Positions 1 to 12,900 of a DNA stretch of 64,000 nucleotides are shown one piece after another. The position numbers and the translations under genes are program-made. The notes under the pieces were generated by a model, which saw only the letters and a program-made list of their open reading frames with translations, did not search any database and had not been told where the DNA came from. Source of the DNA: Pagrus major (lineage: Eukaryota; Chordata; Actinopteri; Spariformes; Sparidae); contig NC_133220.1 in assembly GCF_040436345.1 (NCBI RefSeq), forward strand, positions 7,070,436-7,134,435, read 5' to 3'. Every line of letters begins with the position of its first letter. Position 1 is the stretch's first letter.

Positions 1-118
1 TCCTCTCGAACTTTATTAACTGTCCACAGTCCACCAAGACCCTTGCTAACTTCTTTGATGAATCTGTATGTAGTGATCAGTCTGTGGCGGTGGAGTTTCA
101 TCTGTTTTTTTATTTCAG

Positions 119-872
119 GGGAAAGTAAAGAGCATGTACGAAAACATGAAGAACCTCCAAGATCCAACACCTCGCTTTGACAGCCACATCTCCAAAAACG
201 CCAGCAAAGTCACCTCGCTCACTTCCTACCGCGCCTTCGACCTCACACAGGTAAAGACAGTTACGTACGGAAACCACAAGTAAATACATATTAGTGGACC
301 AGTTATTCCTGAGCTTTATTGTGCTTGAACAAAAATGATTCTGTGGTAGTGGACATCTCATTTTATCTGCTGTGAAGTGAAGATCCAGTTCTGAAAAGTT
401 TAAGCTGTTTAAGTGATCAACATGATCCTTTGTTGTTCTGAGGCTCTGGTTGGTCCGGTCATGTTGGGGTCAAGTTGTGTTAAAAGCACTGTTTAAATGT
501 CAAACTAAAACTAGATATGTAATCCTGATGTGTGAGGGCTTAAAGTACCAAGTGAAAATTAATACTTGTTTATTAAACTCTTGTTTATTTCAGCATTACT
601 TCTACGAGTACACATTTGACGAGCTGCGGCAGCGACCTCGCCAGGTCTGTCCGTATGCCGTTCTCGCCTTCCAGTTTAAAGGAAAAGACTCTGCACTTAC
701 CAGCAAACCTCTGGCCCCAATCAGGTGTGAAAATTAACAAGATTAAAGTTAAACTCAACATTTGGCAGTAACATTAATTATAAATGGGCTTAAACTTGCA
801 AAACCATCAACATGGTTGTGAAGATTTATGGTGACAAACACTGAATTAAAATCTTGTCCTCACCGTTTTTGT

Positions 873-921
<49 letters not shown>

Positions 922-3900
922 GTTTAATGGACAGGTTGAACAGCCAATCAGCAGAGGGGAGTAAAGGTGAGATGTTAAACAAGATAGTTACAGAGTAAAT
1001 AGAGGGAACAAAAGCAGTCTGCCTTTTCCTGTTTTGCCCTGAACCATCAGGAATGCTGATAAGCTGTCATCTCTTTCTGTCTGTCTCTCTCTCACAGAGC
1101 CTGCTCAGTTCACAGTGTGGACTGGAGATTTGGTGAAACATGACACCGTTCTCTACCAGATCTCCCTTCGCTCCTTCTCTCCTCCCTCCCTGCCCCACAA
1201 ACTGTGAGAACTCAAGCATTTTTCTGCTCCTGTAATCCATGAGTTATGTTTCTGCCATGCATTTTGCTCATGGCTATTTTTCACCTTTTAATTTAGCTGT
1301 CGCCTTATGTTTTAAAAATATAAGGAAAACTGTGGATGAACTCACCATTAGCAGCATATTTTTATAGTTTAATGGGTGGTAGCTTTGTGGAAAATCTTTA
1401 GGGCCATGACGTAGAGATCCCCTCTTTTCAAACTTCAAACTTTCAAAAGCAGTGCTTTCCTTCAGCTACATCATTATCACCACCACTGGCTATACCACTT
1501 CACTGGTCCTCAGGCAGAGTCAGGCAGAGTCAACACTAAGTTGACTTCATAAATTGCAATCTTATTTTTCAGAATTATATCAAAAACATCACTCAGTTTG
1601 ACTCTGAAAGTGACTTTGCAGGATGTTTAAGAGCATCTTTTACAGAGGAAGTATGGCTAAACAAAGTGTCTGATCAGTTGATCTTTCTCGGTGTTTACTT
1701 CTTCAGTGTCAGCTTGGTGTGTCTGGACAGGTAGAGCATGAAGAAATGTGTAGCTTTGGCCAGCATCTGTCTTCCTTCCCTTAATTGCTTTGTGGAAGAG
1801 AACCAAACTAAATAGAACTTGTGCCAACTAAATGTTAGTGACTTCAATACAAGAGCCGGCTTTATTGATACGAGTGCATCCTCAGATTATTAAATGAGTT
1901 GTTCTGTGTGTATCTCACCACATTCCTCCTTCAGACCAGAGAAGTTGGAAATTGGTTGGTTGATGAGGCTTGAAAAGGTGACCAAGCTGCTCCCCGCCGA
2001 ACTGTTCTCCTACAACCTCTACAACGGCAGCCAAGAAGGTGCAGTCCAATATACCTTCACAGTGATGGTGCATTACACACCGGGGTGCAACTTAAGGAAC
2101 TCAAAGCTATCTTTAAAGATGATCGTTTTAATATGAAAAATGTTTTGTAGCTTAATTTTGTTTTATTCAGCATTTCTGAAACTGCCTCCAGACCATCACA
2201 GGATGCCTAAAATCCTTTCAGCGATGAATATGCTTTGACATTTGTTCTGTATTATCACTGTTCTATTGTTGCATCTTCTGTATATTTTGTCTATAGATGC
2301 AGATGTTAACTTCAACTGAAATTTAATGGTATTTTGTGTGTTTTTGTGTGTCTAGTTGAGAATAACAGCCACTTCTGCAGTCTCCTGGAGGTGACAGATA
2401 GAAATCGGGCCACGACCAGCGTGACAGGTCTGCTGCAGGAACTGGAGATAAAGAGAGTGGTGAGTTGTAAATCAGTTAATGTTGTAAATCAGTTTATTTT
2501 GCTGAGTGCGTTGGATGCTGATGCATTACAGAGTGGCAACACTCAGTAACTCCCCTTTCAGGAGCAAAGAAGGGAAAGGAAAGACAAAGAACAGGCGGAT
2601 AGGCAAATATAGAATAAATATTGAATGACAGGTGTGTTTTCTGCCTTCAGGTTCTGGTGACTCCACTTACAGAGAGAGGCTTTCTATTCCTGCTTTCAAG
2701 CGTACAGATGGCCACACCCACAGGTATGACATAATAATGTTTGACAAGCCAGGTGTTATTAAAAATATAAACCACAACAGTGAGGGCTCATTAGCCTCTG
2801 GTGCCTTTGTATTTGCTTTTTAAACTGTCGTCAATTATGTCACTTTATCCATGGCCACCTGTAAACATTACAGTAGTATCAAGTATCTTTGATTTACGAT
2901 GTCATAATTATGGCCAGTACACTCTTTAAATGTAGAGTTTGTATTGTTGTGTAGAATAGATGAGAGAGACCTCATGTATTTAAAAAAACATGTTTTAATT
3001 TTTATTTTGGAATAACATTAATTTCACATAGTATCAATATTAGTGCAGATGGATTCATACAATATTGTACAAACTTAAAACAGAACAAAAAATTGCATTG
3101 TGTTCGATGATATCAATTTTACAGTCTGGCTCTTCAGAAGTTTATTTTATGACATTGGTCTCAATTATTTGCAGTTGAACATGTACAGCCTGCACCTTAG
3201 ATACTATAACGAACAAAGGAAATGGAAAAAGACAAGTGAATAAAGAGCAAGCTGGTAGATGCCAGAAATTAACATTCTCACTCATTTATTGTATCAAGTC
3301 AGCTAAAGTCAGGCCTTGAAGGTTTAATGTACTCTGTCAACTTTCTTCAAACCCAGAAAAATGTATCTTTTTGGACGTTGACGGAAAATGAGACCACGTG
3401 TTTTTGTATTTTCAGAGAGAGGAGAGAGCTGGAAGAGGTGTCTTCAGGCTTTGTTTGTCTTCCCACAGTCCAGAGATGTGACCAAGTCCAGTGAGTAACA
3501 CATTATAATACAATATTTTGATGTGTGAGGGCTTATAATCAGTTGCTCTGATTATAAATCAGAGCAACTGTATTATCGACTGTTTAAATTAGCCAAAAGA
3601 TGATTAATGGCTTCGCTGAGCTGAGTAGAGGTGCAGAGAGGAGCGACAATTCGGTCACTACAAGCAGCAGCTTTCACATTATACTGTACATAATCAGTTG
3701 ATTGGTAATAGATAATATTGATTAGTGTAGCAGAGAAACACCTACACAAAACACAAACTGAAGCTTTGACTTGAAATTATCACCATGATACACATATTGA
3801 TGTTGTTTTTTTCTTCCAGCAACGCGTGCTCCTTCTTCCCATGATGCCTCTGAGTCATTGATGTCTGCTGGGAAGGTGATGCCACGGCTGACCCAGTTCA

Positions 3901-6900
3901 TCCCGGCGTTGCATCATGCTCTAGTCAAAGCCCGAGCCAACCCCCCTCTTGAGCTTTCTGCTGGTGTGGAGCACCAGGCACGGGAATACCTCACCGGCCT
4001 GAACGAGGGCAAGGTGTGACCAGTTTTTCTTTATATCGCAACACCCAAATTTCTGTTTGTATTTTTTTTTCCATGGCACAAGATCTTCATTTGATTTTCT
4101 CCAATGCTTTTTTCTTTTCTTTTCTTTTCTTTTCTTTTCTTTTCTTTTCTTTTCTTTTCTTTTCTTATATTCTTGAGCTTGAGCGGTGGCTGTTGCAGCT
4201 GTAGGCACATTTTTAGCGCTGATACAGGGAAATATGAATAATAATGAGCATTAATAAGAGTTAAAACACTACGAATATCATTCGACCAGCAACATGATTT
4301 CATAATCTGTATGATAAAATCATTAACCCTCTTGTTGATCATGCTAGAGTGTTTAATGCTCATATAAGAATAGTGGAAATATTTTCTGTAATTCAGGTAA
4401 AGACCAGAAGGGGCATGCCTTCAGGGACTGAATGTAAAAGTATTGAAAACCAGGGCAACGACTTTACAGACAAACATTTATTAACTAATCTACTGACAAA
4501 ACACGAGACAACAAAATAAAGCTAAACTAGACGAGACAGAGAACAACATCGGGTAGAAAGGGAGTTTCAGACCTGTGTAAAATTATAGAAGTGTAATTGA
4601 TGTTAGGCAACACGACAGACCAATGAGCAGAGGAAGACCTTTTTGTATTTATTCTTTTATATTTATTAAAGAACATGTTTTTGTCTTTGCTCTCCAGGTT
4701 CGACAGTACCCCATGGGCAATTACGAATCCAACTTGGATGAGGAAGGAAAGCCGTTTCCTCCTCCCAAACACCACAGAGTGAACATGGAGGGCTATCTGA
4801 ACTCCTACCTGTACAACCCTGCCCTCTACCTGCTGTCAGTGGCCCGGGCCAGTGTGATGGTGGAGGCGTTCTGTGGCCCTGAGGAGCCGCAGGAGGTGAG
4901 GCTCAGGCAGAGCTGTGGAGTTCAGAGAGAGGCGACGGGGAAGGAGGTGACCAGCAACAGTAGAGACGGACAGACCAACACTCAAAAGGTAAAAACTGAA
5001 ATTTATACGACCTTGGCTTTCATCGGAAAACGTTACTGTGCGGACAAAAAAGGTAGTCATTATGATGTACAGAGGACACAATCACTTTCAGTCCTTAGTG
5101 AACTCTAATGTGTTTTCTGTGTTTTCAGATCCAGCAGCTGATCGACCTGGTCCAGACCTGTAAGAGAAATGCAGAGAATGAGATGACCAGGGAGGAAGGA
5201 GGAGGAGGAGTGGGGATATCATCTGGGAGGAAGAGGCGACTGGAACAGGAGACAGCAGAGAGGGCGATTAAGTTCCTAAAGGCATCACAGGAACCCGGAA
5301 GACACGGCAAGATTCCAGGTAAGGAAACAAGACGCGGAGTAACACCATCAGCTTCTTTTCTCTGCCAGCCACAAATTTCATTTAGTAAAGAATCATTTTC
5401 AACTTGCACAGACGCATCTCTGCCAACATTTGTGCTGCTGAGAGCAAAACGCCTTTTATTTGCTTTGGGTTCATCTTTGCTTCTAAAGGTTGCTGTTGCT
5501 TTACATTCAGTCTGAGCACACCTTGACGTATCTTTTACTATTCTCATATTATCTTGCAAACGCTGGGCAATGTGTGCTTAACTGACATGTTTTGTCTTAC
5601 GCTTTTGGCTTCTAGTTGATGGGAACCAAGTGCCTGCCTCTCCTGGCTCTCTTGCATCTGTGATTAGCTTAATTGGTCTGAGGGATGTTGATCTAAGGGA
5701 AGATGGATCTGAACTAGCTGCCAAACTTCTCAGCCTGCTGACAGGTGACTGGATACTGTGACTAACATATCAGACGACCTTCAACTCTCCATTCATATTT
5801 TGGGTTCTTTTTGACTCATTTGTTCAGCCAACATCTGTTTTCTTTGTCACTGCAAAGTCGCACTTTCTTTTTTTTTGCTTGCAATTCACCTTTCACATCG
5901 TCTCATTCCAGTTGGTTTTGTAGCATCAAAAAACTAGAGAGAGATTTCATGAAAGCATTTGCTATGATGAAAAACAGGTCTTTGAAAATTAATGTTTCTC
6001 TGTTCGCTGACAGCTCTCATCCAGACTGCCAGAGAAACAGCAGTTCAAGAGGAGGTGCAGAAGGAATCCTCTCCATTTGATAAGTTGGCCACCAAGCTGG
6101 GTCTGCCCACCAACTGTGACATCGACCTGAGGAAGCATGATGACTTGGAGGTAAGTGTGAGTAAATATTTGTTATTAATGGTGTCTTTTCCACAAATCAT
6201 AGCATCGATAGTAATAGTACGACCAGCTGCCTGTAGTTTAATACAGTCACCTTACAGTTGGTGTCATTTAATTTCCCTTAAGCTAACATTGCCTGGACTG
6301 CCTGTACATGCAGCACATTCATGTTATAATACAACAGGTGGAACTAAGATAAGTAAGGTTCGCACTGAACACCAAATCAAAAGTGCTGGTAGGGGTTAGG
6401 GTGTGTAATCCATCTTAAACACCTCTCGCTGTAGATCAGCGCTCAATTTCACCACACTTTGCTCATCTATCTTCTCCGATCATGTAGTTGATTTCTGCTG
6501 CAGTGTCGGCTTGTTCTCCAGCACAATAACCGCCACCAGCTCACAAAAGCCCTTTTAAAGGGAGCATACAGTATCTCCAGTCACTATTTACACACTGAGC
6601 TGGTTAATCCTGTCTGCCGTGGTGGCATCACAGTGGCACCTGCTAACACTGCTAGCAAATGAGGTGATGAGAGATTGGCTGTTCTTCACTTTTCTTGACC
6701 CTTTTTCTTAAATGGGGAAAAAACACCACTCACACAGTATCAAACTTAGCTGAGCTGCTGGAGCTATAAAACTTCAAACTAGAACAGAAAAAAGCTTCCA
6801 CACACTCAGTCTGTACAAAAATCTGTTTGAACATGCAGCCTAGACCCTTTCTCATAAAAAAGTTTCTTTTTTGTTTTTGTGTTTGTGTGTGTTTGTATGT

Positions 6901-9900
6901 GTGTGTGTGAAGGAGCAGATGGCGGGCAGTGTCAGTAGTTTGGAGGGATTCAGTCCCGGCTCCCACAGCGGGGAGATGAATCACCACGGAGCAGCAGGTA
7001 GAGGTGGAGGTGGAGGAGGAGGAGGAGGAGGAGGCCTGGGGAGGAGAGCTGTAGGATACGAAGAGGAGGTGGAACAGTGGGAGATCCCGTGGGTCCTCAT
7101 CCCCATTACAGGTCTGTCTGTCTGCTTAGTCAGGTTGTAAATAAGAAAACAATACCATATACATAAAATACCAAAATAGTTTTCATTGGTTTTAAAAGCT
7201 GACCAGATTGAAGTTGAAGATGACTCTTAACTGTCTCTGCAGGTCTGTGTTCAGAGCGGTATACCCAGAGAGACAGAAACATCCCTCAGGACCCTCGCTT
7301 CCAGCACCTCACCCCGGCAACAAGCATCACCACAACAACCAAACCCCCCAGGATGAGCCCCACCCTGTCTCCTGAGACCAGCCTTCCTCCTTCCCCCTTC
7401 CTGTGCTCATCCCCCGAGCCCAGCCCCCCTGCTTCCCCCTCCCAGTGCCCATCGCCAGACCCTAGCCCTCCCCCTTCACCTTCACAGTGTCCGTCTCCAG
7501 AGCCCAGTCCCCCCGCTTCTCCATCACAGTGCCCGTCTCCGGAGCCCAGCCCTCCCCCCTCTCCCTCCCAGTGCCCATCTCCACAGCCCAGCCCTCCTGC
7601 ATCTCCTTCCCAATGCCCGTCCCCTCAGCTCAGCCATCCCCCGTCCCCCTCCCGGTGCCAGCCCCCAGAGCCCAATGAGCTCAGCTCGTTTAACAAGGAC
7701 CTCAGGGGTGCTAACGAGGAGCTGTTAGCCCCCGCAGCCTTCAGGGAGTTCACAGGTAACCTCAGCCACACTGAGTTGGTTTCAGGGTGCACTGTTGCAT
7801 CTATTCAGGTGTGAGACTGTAACACCACCCACAGTTTTGACTGCCATGTCAGATATGAAAATTGGCCCAGTTATTTTAAGTATTTGCTAAATCCTGGTCA
7901 AGAGAACGTAGACTTAGAGCTGAGGTTGATGAACTGACACATTGCCACGGTAGTCAGGACTTGTGTTGTTATACAGTGTCTTTACTCAGTATGCATCTAC
8001 ATATTGTGTCTCCAGTCTAACATTGTCTGCCTCCTACAGGAGTATCCCAGGATAGAGAAGAGCAACCTCAGGGGAAAGAAAAGAAGAATAAAGAGCCGTC
8101 CATCTCTGCATCCATCCAGCCGCCTATCCCTCCAGCTCCAGACAGTAGGACACACCACTCATTACCACCCACTGAACAGGAGAAGGAAGATGCAGGGGTG
8201 GAGGTAATGGAGGTAGAAGCAGCACCTTTAGAAGAGGAAAAAGAGACTCGGCCAGTTGAGAAACTGCAAAGGCAAGAGGAGGCGGAGGTGGTGGAAATGA
8301 TGCATGTGGTAGGTAGTGACGAGGAGCAAAAGGGAGAAGCGAAGGAACTGTTAGGTGGCTCTTTGTTTTCCGTCACCTCGCCTCCTCCTCGTCCTCTCAG
8401 ACATATCGACAACATCGTGGACAAACATCTGGGCGACTTCGCCTCAGAGATGCAGCTCGTCCTGCAGGAAGAGAGGGTTCATTACAGCTTCCCACAGTCC
8501 CCGCACTCCACTTCAAACACAGACACCGCAGCACTTCAACACACACTCCCACACACGCCCATATCGCAGTTTTCACAGTATGTGTCTTTCTACAACCCCT
8601 GCCCCCCTGTCCAGGACTACGTTAGCTCACTACAGGACAGCATTAACAGCATGCTAACGGAGCTTGGCGACAGCTGGCCGAGCCACAAGCCTGCCCCCAG
8701 CGGGACTAATATTGATGCTGCATTGGCGAACACAGTTAGTGCTTTTGTGTCCAGCATCCGAGCAGCTAATTTAAAAACAGGCGTAGATGATAGTGACGGT
8801 GAAGTGACAGCTGCTGACGTCGGTCAAACTCCTGCACTCTCAAGAGAAGATGAAGTATGGCAGCCACATTCAGTCAACAATCAGCTCCCAGATCCTACAG
8901 ACAGCAGGAATCCCCATGTTGCTACCTCTGCGTCTGGTTCGCTCTACAAGCCTACCAACACTGCTGTCCTCCATTCTCCTCCTGACATGTCCCCACAGTC
9001 CAACTGGAATCCACAGCAAAGTCGCACTTTAGAAATCAGTAGAACGGTCACTCCTAACACCAGACAAACACAAAACGATAGCATTACCAGGACTGTACAT
9101 TATACCCCTGGTGCAGAAGGTGGCAGTAGTGTCTCAGGTTCTGTTGAGGTGACTTTGCCAGGATTCAGTGGTGTGTCGAAACCCTTAACGGAAGCATCAC
9201 ACTCCACTGAGGTCTCCAGTTTGGCCTCTGTGTCCGTCACCGCCCCGGCTGCAGACCTGAGCTCCCTGATCAGCCAGCTGCAGCCAGATGTGTTCAACAA
9301 CCTGGTGGAGATAATCAAAGACGTGAAGAGAAACTCCCTGCAGTTCTACCTCCACAGCGCCGAGCGAAAGGACCGGGTCCATGAAGACATCAAGGTAACT
9401 TCACAGGCAGCATTATTAATAATGCAGTGAATTAATAAATTGTTTAAAAAAAATATATGAGCTTTAGTTTCTGTGGTTCATCAATTCTTAGTCAAGGAAT
9501 GTGAAAGATCAATTATTTTAGAAGATTTTGGTGAATTATGAAAAAGTTTAAATTAACTGATTAAAAAGTTAATTCAGTTTAAAGGTTCTGTCCATGACAT
9601 TCACTGCCACTAGATGTCACAGTAGAGCACAATAATCTCAGATGTAGCTGGATGATATTTACAATTATCCAGATTTACAAATTATCCTGACAATTGAAAT
9701 TAGCCATGATTAGATTATCCTGAGTGTTTTTATCCAAACCGGCAATAAAATCTTACATCCTCCCTGATACAGTGTTTGTGTGTCCTCTTATGTTGTAGGA
9801 ACATCTGTTGAAGCAGGGTAACGTGGAGCAGAGTCCTGTCGCCTTTCTGAACCAAGAAAACTCCGACAGCAGACTGCTGGTCATCATTAAGAACAAAGAG

Positions 9901-12900
9901 ATCGCTGGACACGTACACAAGGTACCTGATCAGTCTAACAGCTACCTCTGTCATAATCAGGCCAAGGTAGCTGTGACTTTGTGGTTTGTTTGGTTTGATA
10001 CGCTCCAGAAGTAGTTGTCCTACTCACAGCAGGGTGGAGATGACACCCTGCCAGATGTGTTAACTGACTAATTGACTTGAGCCCCTCTGGGATGGCCATA
10101 AGCCCTCATGTTTGTAATTGTGGGGGAGCCTCTAGGCAATCAGATCAGGTCTTTGCTGTTTCGTTGTCGCCCCCTAACTGAGACGACTGTTTTGTGAGGG
10201 TTCCAGGAGCACGAACCAGAATATAAACACAGTATTTCATCATTATTACCTGCTCAGAGAGCGTCAACGCCCTGAGCCTCTGGAGGAAATCCCCTCAGAG
10301 TAAATATGCTGATATCTGTGGTGCATCTATTGTCATGAAATCTGCTTTGTGGGCACTATCTGAGTGTTGATGAGAGTTTTATATGTATGTTTGGAGTTAT
10401 TGATTACGCACAATGTAATGTTGACCAAGTAAGTTATCTTAACTAATAAGGCGAGTGCTGCCCTGGGTCAACGGTAAAAACACAGTGTTGTAGAATTTTT
10501 AGAAAATTAGAAAACTTCCTGTCCTTTTTTAAGGACGTAGATCTGTAGGTAAGATGGAAGCAGACCAAGAACAGCCTTATAAATGAGAATATGCAAGTGG
10601 TTAATGGTTTTACAAGAGGCCAAGACATAAATCTCAGGGCTCCATGGTCCAAATCTGTCCTACTGACCGGCTGAACCCAAAAATTAAGTGAAATCTCAAT
10701 TGACTTTGTTCATTTTGATGCGTCCATTTTGTGTTACTGTCTCGTTTTTCTTGCTGGACAGATACGCGGACAGATTTACTGGATGTTTGATGGCGAAACA
10801 TAAAAGGGACTAACAGGAAGTGTGTTGATGTGTCTGTGTTTATACATATCAGATTCCAGGTCTGGTGTCTCTGAAGCGACACCCGTCTGTCGTGTTTGTG
10901 GGAATCGACACACATGACGACATCAGGAACAACAGCTACAACGAGCTCTTTGTGTCTGGAGGCTGCATCGTTTCGGACGAATTAGTCCTCAATCCAGACT
11001 TCATGAGTCATGGTAGGTCAGGGATTAAGATCCAACAGCTGTATCCAACATTATACATGTTTAAGTCATTAAAATGGGACATTTTCTGCACCTTTTCAGT
11101 GTTACACCGGTCAGGAAATACACATATAATTTGATAAATTATGAGACAAACCATTACTTACAGTGGACTTGTTATTAGGAGTGTTGTTAGTATTTATTGC
11201 AGTTTAACTGAAGTGTTGAATGTTGTTCCACAGATCGACTGACTTCCCTGCTGATGATCCTGGAGCAGCACAATTCTCCAGAGAGTGTGTGGAGGTGGAA
11301 GGTTCACCACAAAACCCACAAGAAGTTAAAAGAACAATCCAGGTACTGCTTCTATGTCTGCACTGTTTAACAGTCCACACTAGAAGACAGCAGGCGCAGC
11401 ATGACACTGTACAGCCAAACTCTTGTATTAGATTTAACTAAACGGTGTTAACCCTTTGAATGCTGGCCCTTTTTTTCTTTTTTTTTAACGTGTTTACGAT
11501 AACGTTTGGTTGACAGGTTCAGAAGAGATGCAGCCAACCTGCTGGACGTACTCGCAGCCTATCAGAAGCGGCACATTGTTGAGTTCCTCCCGTATCATCA
11601 ATGCGACATGAACCATCAGTCACCCGACCTCAACTGTCTCATGGAGCTCCAGGCCCGATACACACAGTACCGACACACAGTCCTCCTGACTGGTACGTAC
11701 ATGTCAGGACCACTTAGTCAATACCGGTGACTCAGTTTTAATTTACCACCTGACGTGTCACACTGATGTTCTCTGTCTTGTTTTACAGATCAATTTGAGA
11801 AGTTCCCAGCCTACTCCAGTTGTGGCATCATCGTGGCCACTATTGAAGATATCCTGCACGACTTCACCAGACTGGTTGGTTACCATCAAGGGGACAAGAA
11901 CAGCCAGCCAATAATCGACGACATGCTGTCTCCCAAAGGTCAGTTTGACATACTTCATTTAAATTAGAAAGTATTCCCTGAATCATGTTGCAGGACCCTT
12001 AAACTTCACAAACCTCGACTCTTACAAGATGATCATTGCAAATCAGAAACACTGAAAAAAGAAGCACCACACAGCTGACCGTGAGCTCTCATGTGACTGA
12101 ACAATACCATGAGTTGTGATGTGGAGCACGAGAGGATAGACTCAGGTGACACCGCTTGCTTTAAAACATGTGGTTCCTCTCATAAACATGAGGTGCTCTT
12201 TCAACATGAAATCAAAGTAGCGATTCAGGCCAGACGTGACAGATGAGGATGTAAAAAACAACAAAACCTGTCATTCTACTGTCTCTACCCCCATTATGCC
12301 ATTTCTATCCTCATTGTACTGTCTCTATCCATTTGGGTGTCACAATTCTGCACATCCAAGGGAAAAGAAAAACACAGAGGACAGGGTTGTAGGGAACCCG
12401 TTTAACTACACCAGCTGACTGACCAGGTAACGTTCCTCGCTGACATCTACACACCTGCTGCGGTTCACTCAGCAGGTTAAAGGGGGGGAAGAAAACCCAA
12501 AACTAGCACCCTGTTATCAGACTGTTCAGATAGCCTGCAGCGGCACTTCGAGACACAAATCCTGTGTGCAGGAAGACAAACAAGCGACTGGTGTGAAGGT
12601 AATTCAGAGATCAAAGATGTTTCAGAGACCCTTTATTGCAGAGCTCATCAAAGGCCAGACTTCGGCCTGCAACCAGATGATACCCCCAAATGTGGGTATG
12701 ATTTCAGTTTGGTGAGTAAATCCCGTTAGACTCTCCGCCACACTGACACTTTGTACTGAAAGTCATTTGATAAAAAAAACAAAAAACTCTGCTGAGCGTC
12801 TCTGCCATGAACTGGTGTAGATTTACACATTTCACTAAGAGGGACGTCGTGGTGCATTCAGGTTCACGTCTTAAATTCTGAATTCTACATCGCTTCATAC

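Larger units (their letters stand above)
251..11788 (+). other. tasor: tasor introns 1-20: survey of non-coding contents
   Basis: Introns longer than about 300 bp are 251-593, 1204-1934, 2039-2355, 2724-3415, 3491-3819, 4014-4697, 6151-6912, 9395-9798 and 9922-10852. They hold no further exon that joins in phase. Seen in them: (GT)n at about 870-917, a (TTTTC)n run at about 4109-4166, a (TG)n at about 6880-6910, and the perfect hairpin at 3540-3570. The remainder is AT-rich unique-looking sequence. Open frames there are short and lack splice-compatible ends. Confidence 0.6.

Noticed and set aside
871..917. Candidate tandem or CRISPR-like array
   Set aside because: A plain (GT)n microsatellite. 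No array of spaced direct repeats typical of CRISPR exists in this eukaryotic window.
3921..4363. Lys/Arg/Glu-rich open frames on the - strand (KKRKEKKRKEKKRKE type)
   Set aside because: They are translations of the (TTTTC)n pentanucleotide repeat and the antisense of a tasor exon, with no splice-supported gene.
8068..8424. 118-codon frame antisense to tasor exon 16
   Set aside because: It lies wholly inside a verified sense coding exon and shows no family features; shadow of exon 16.
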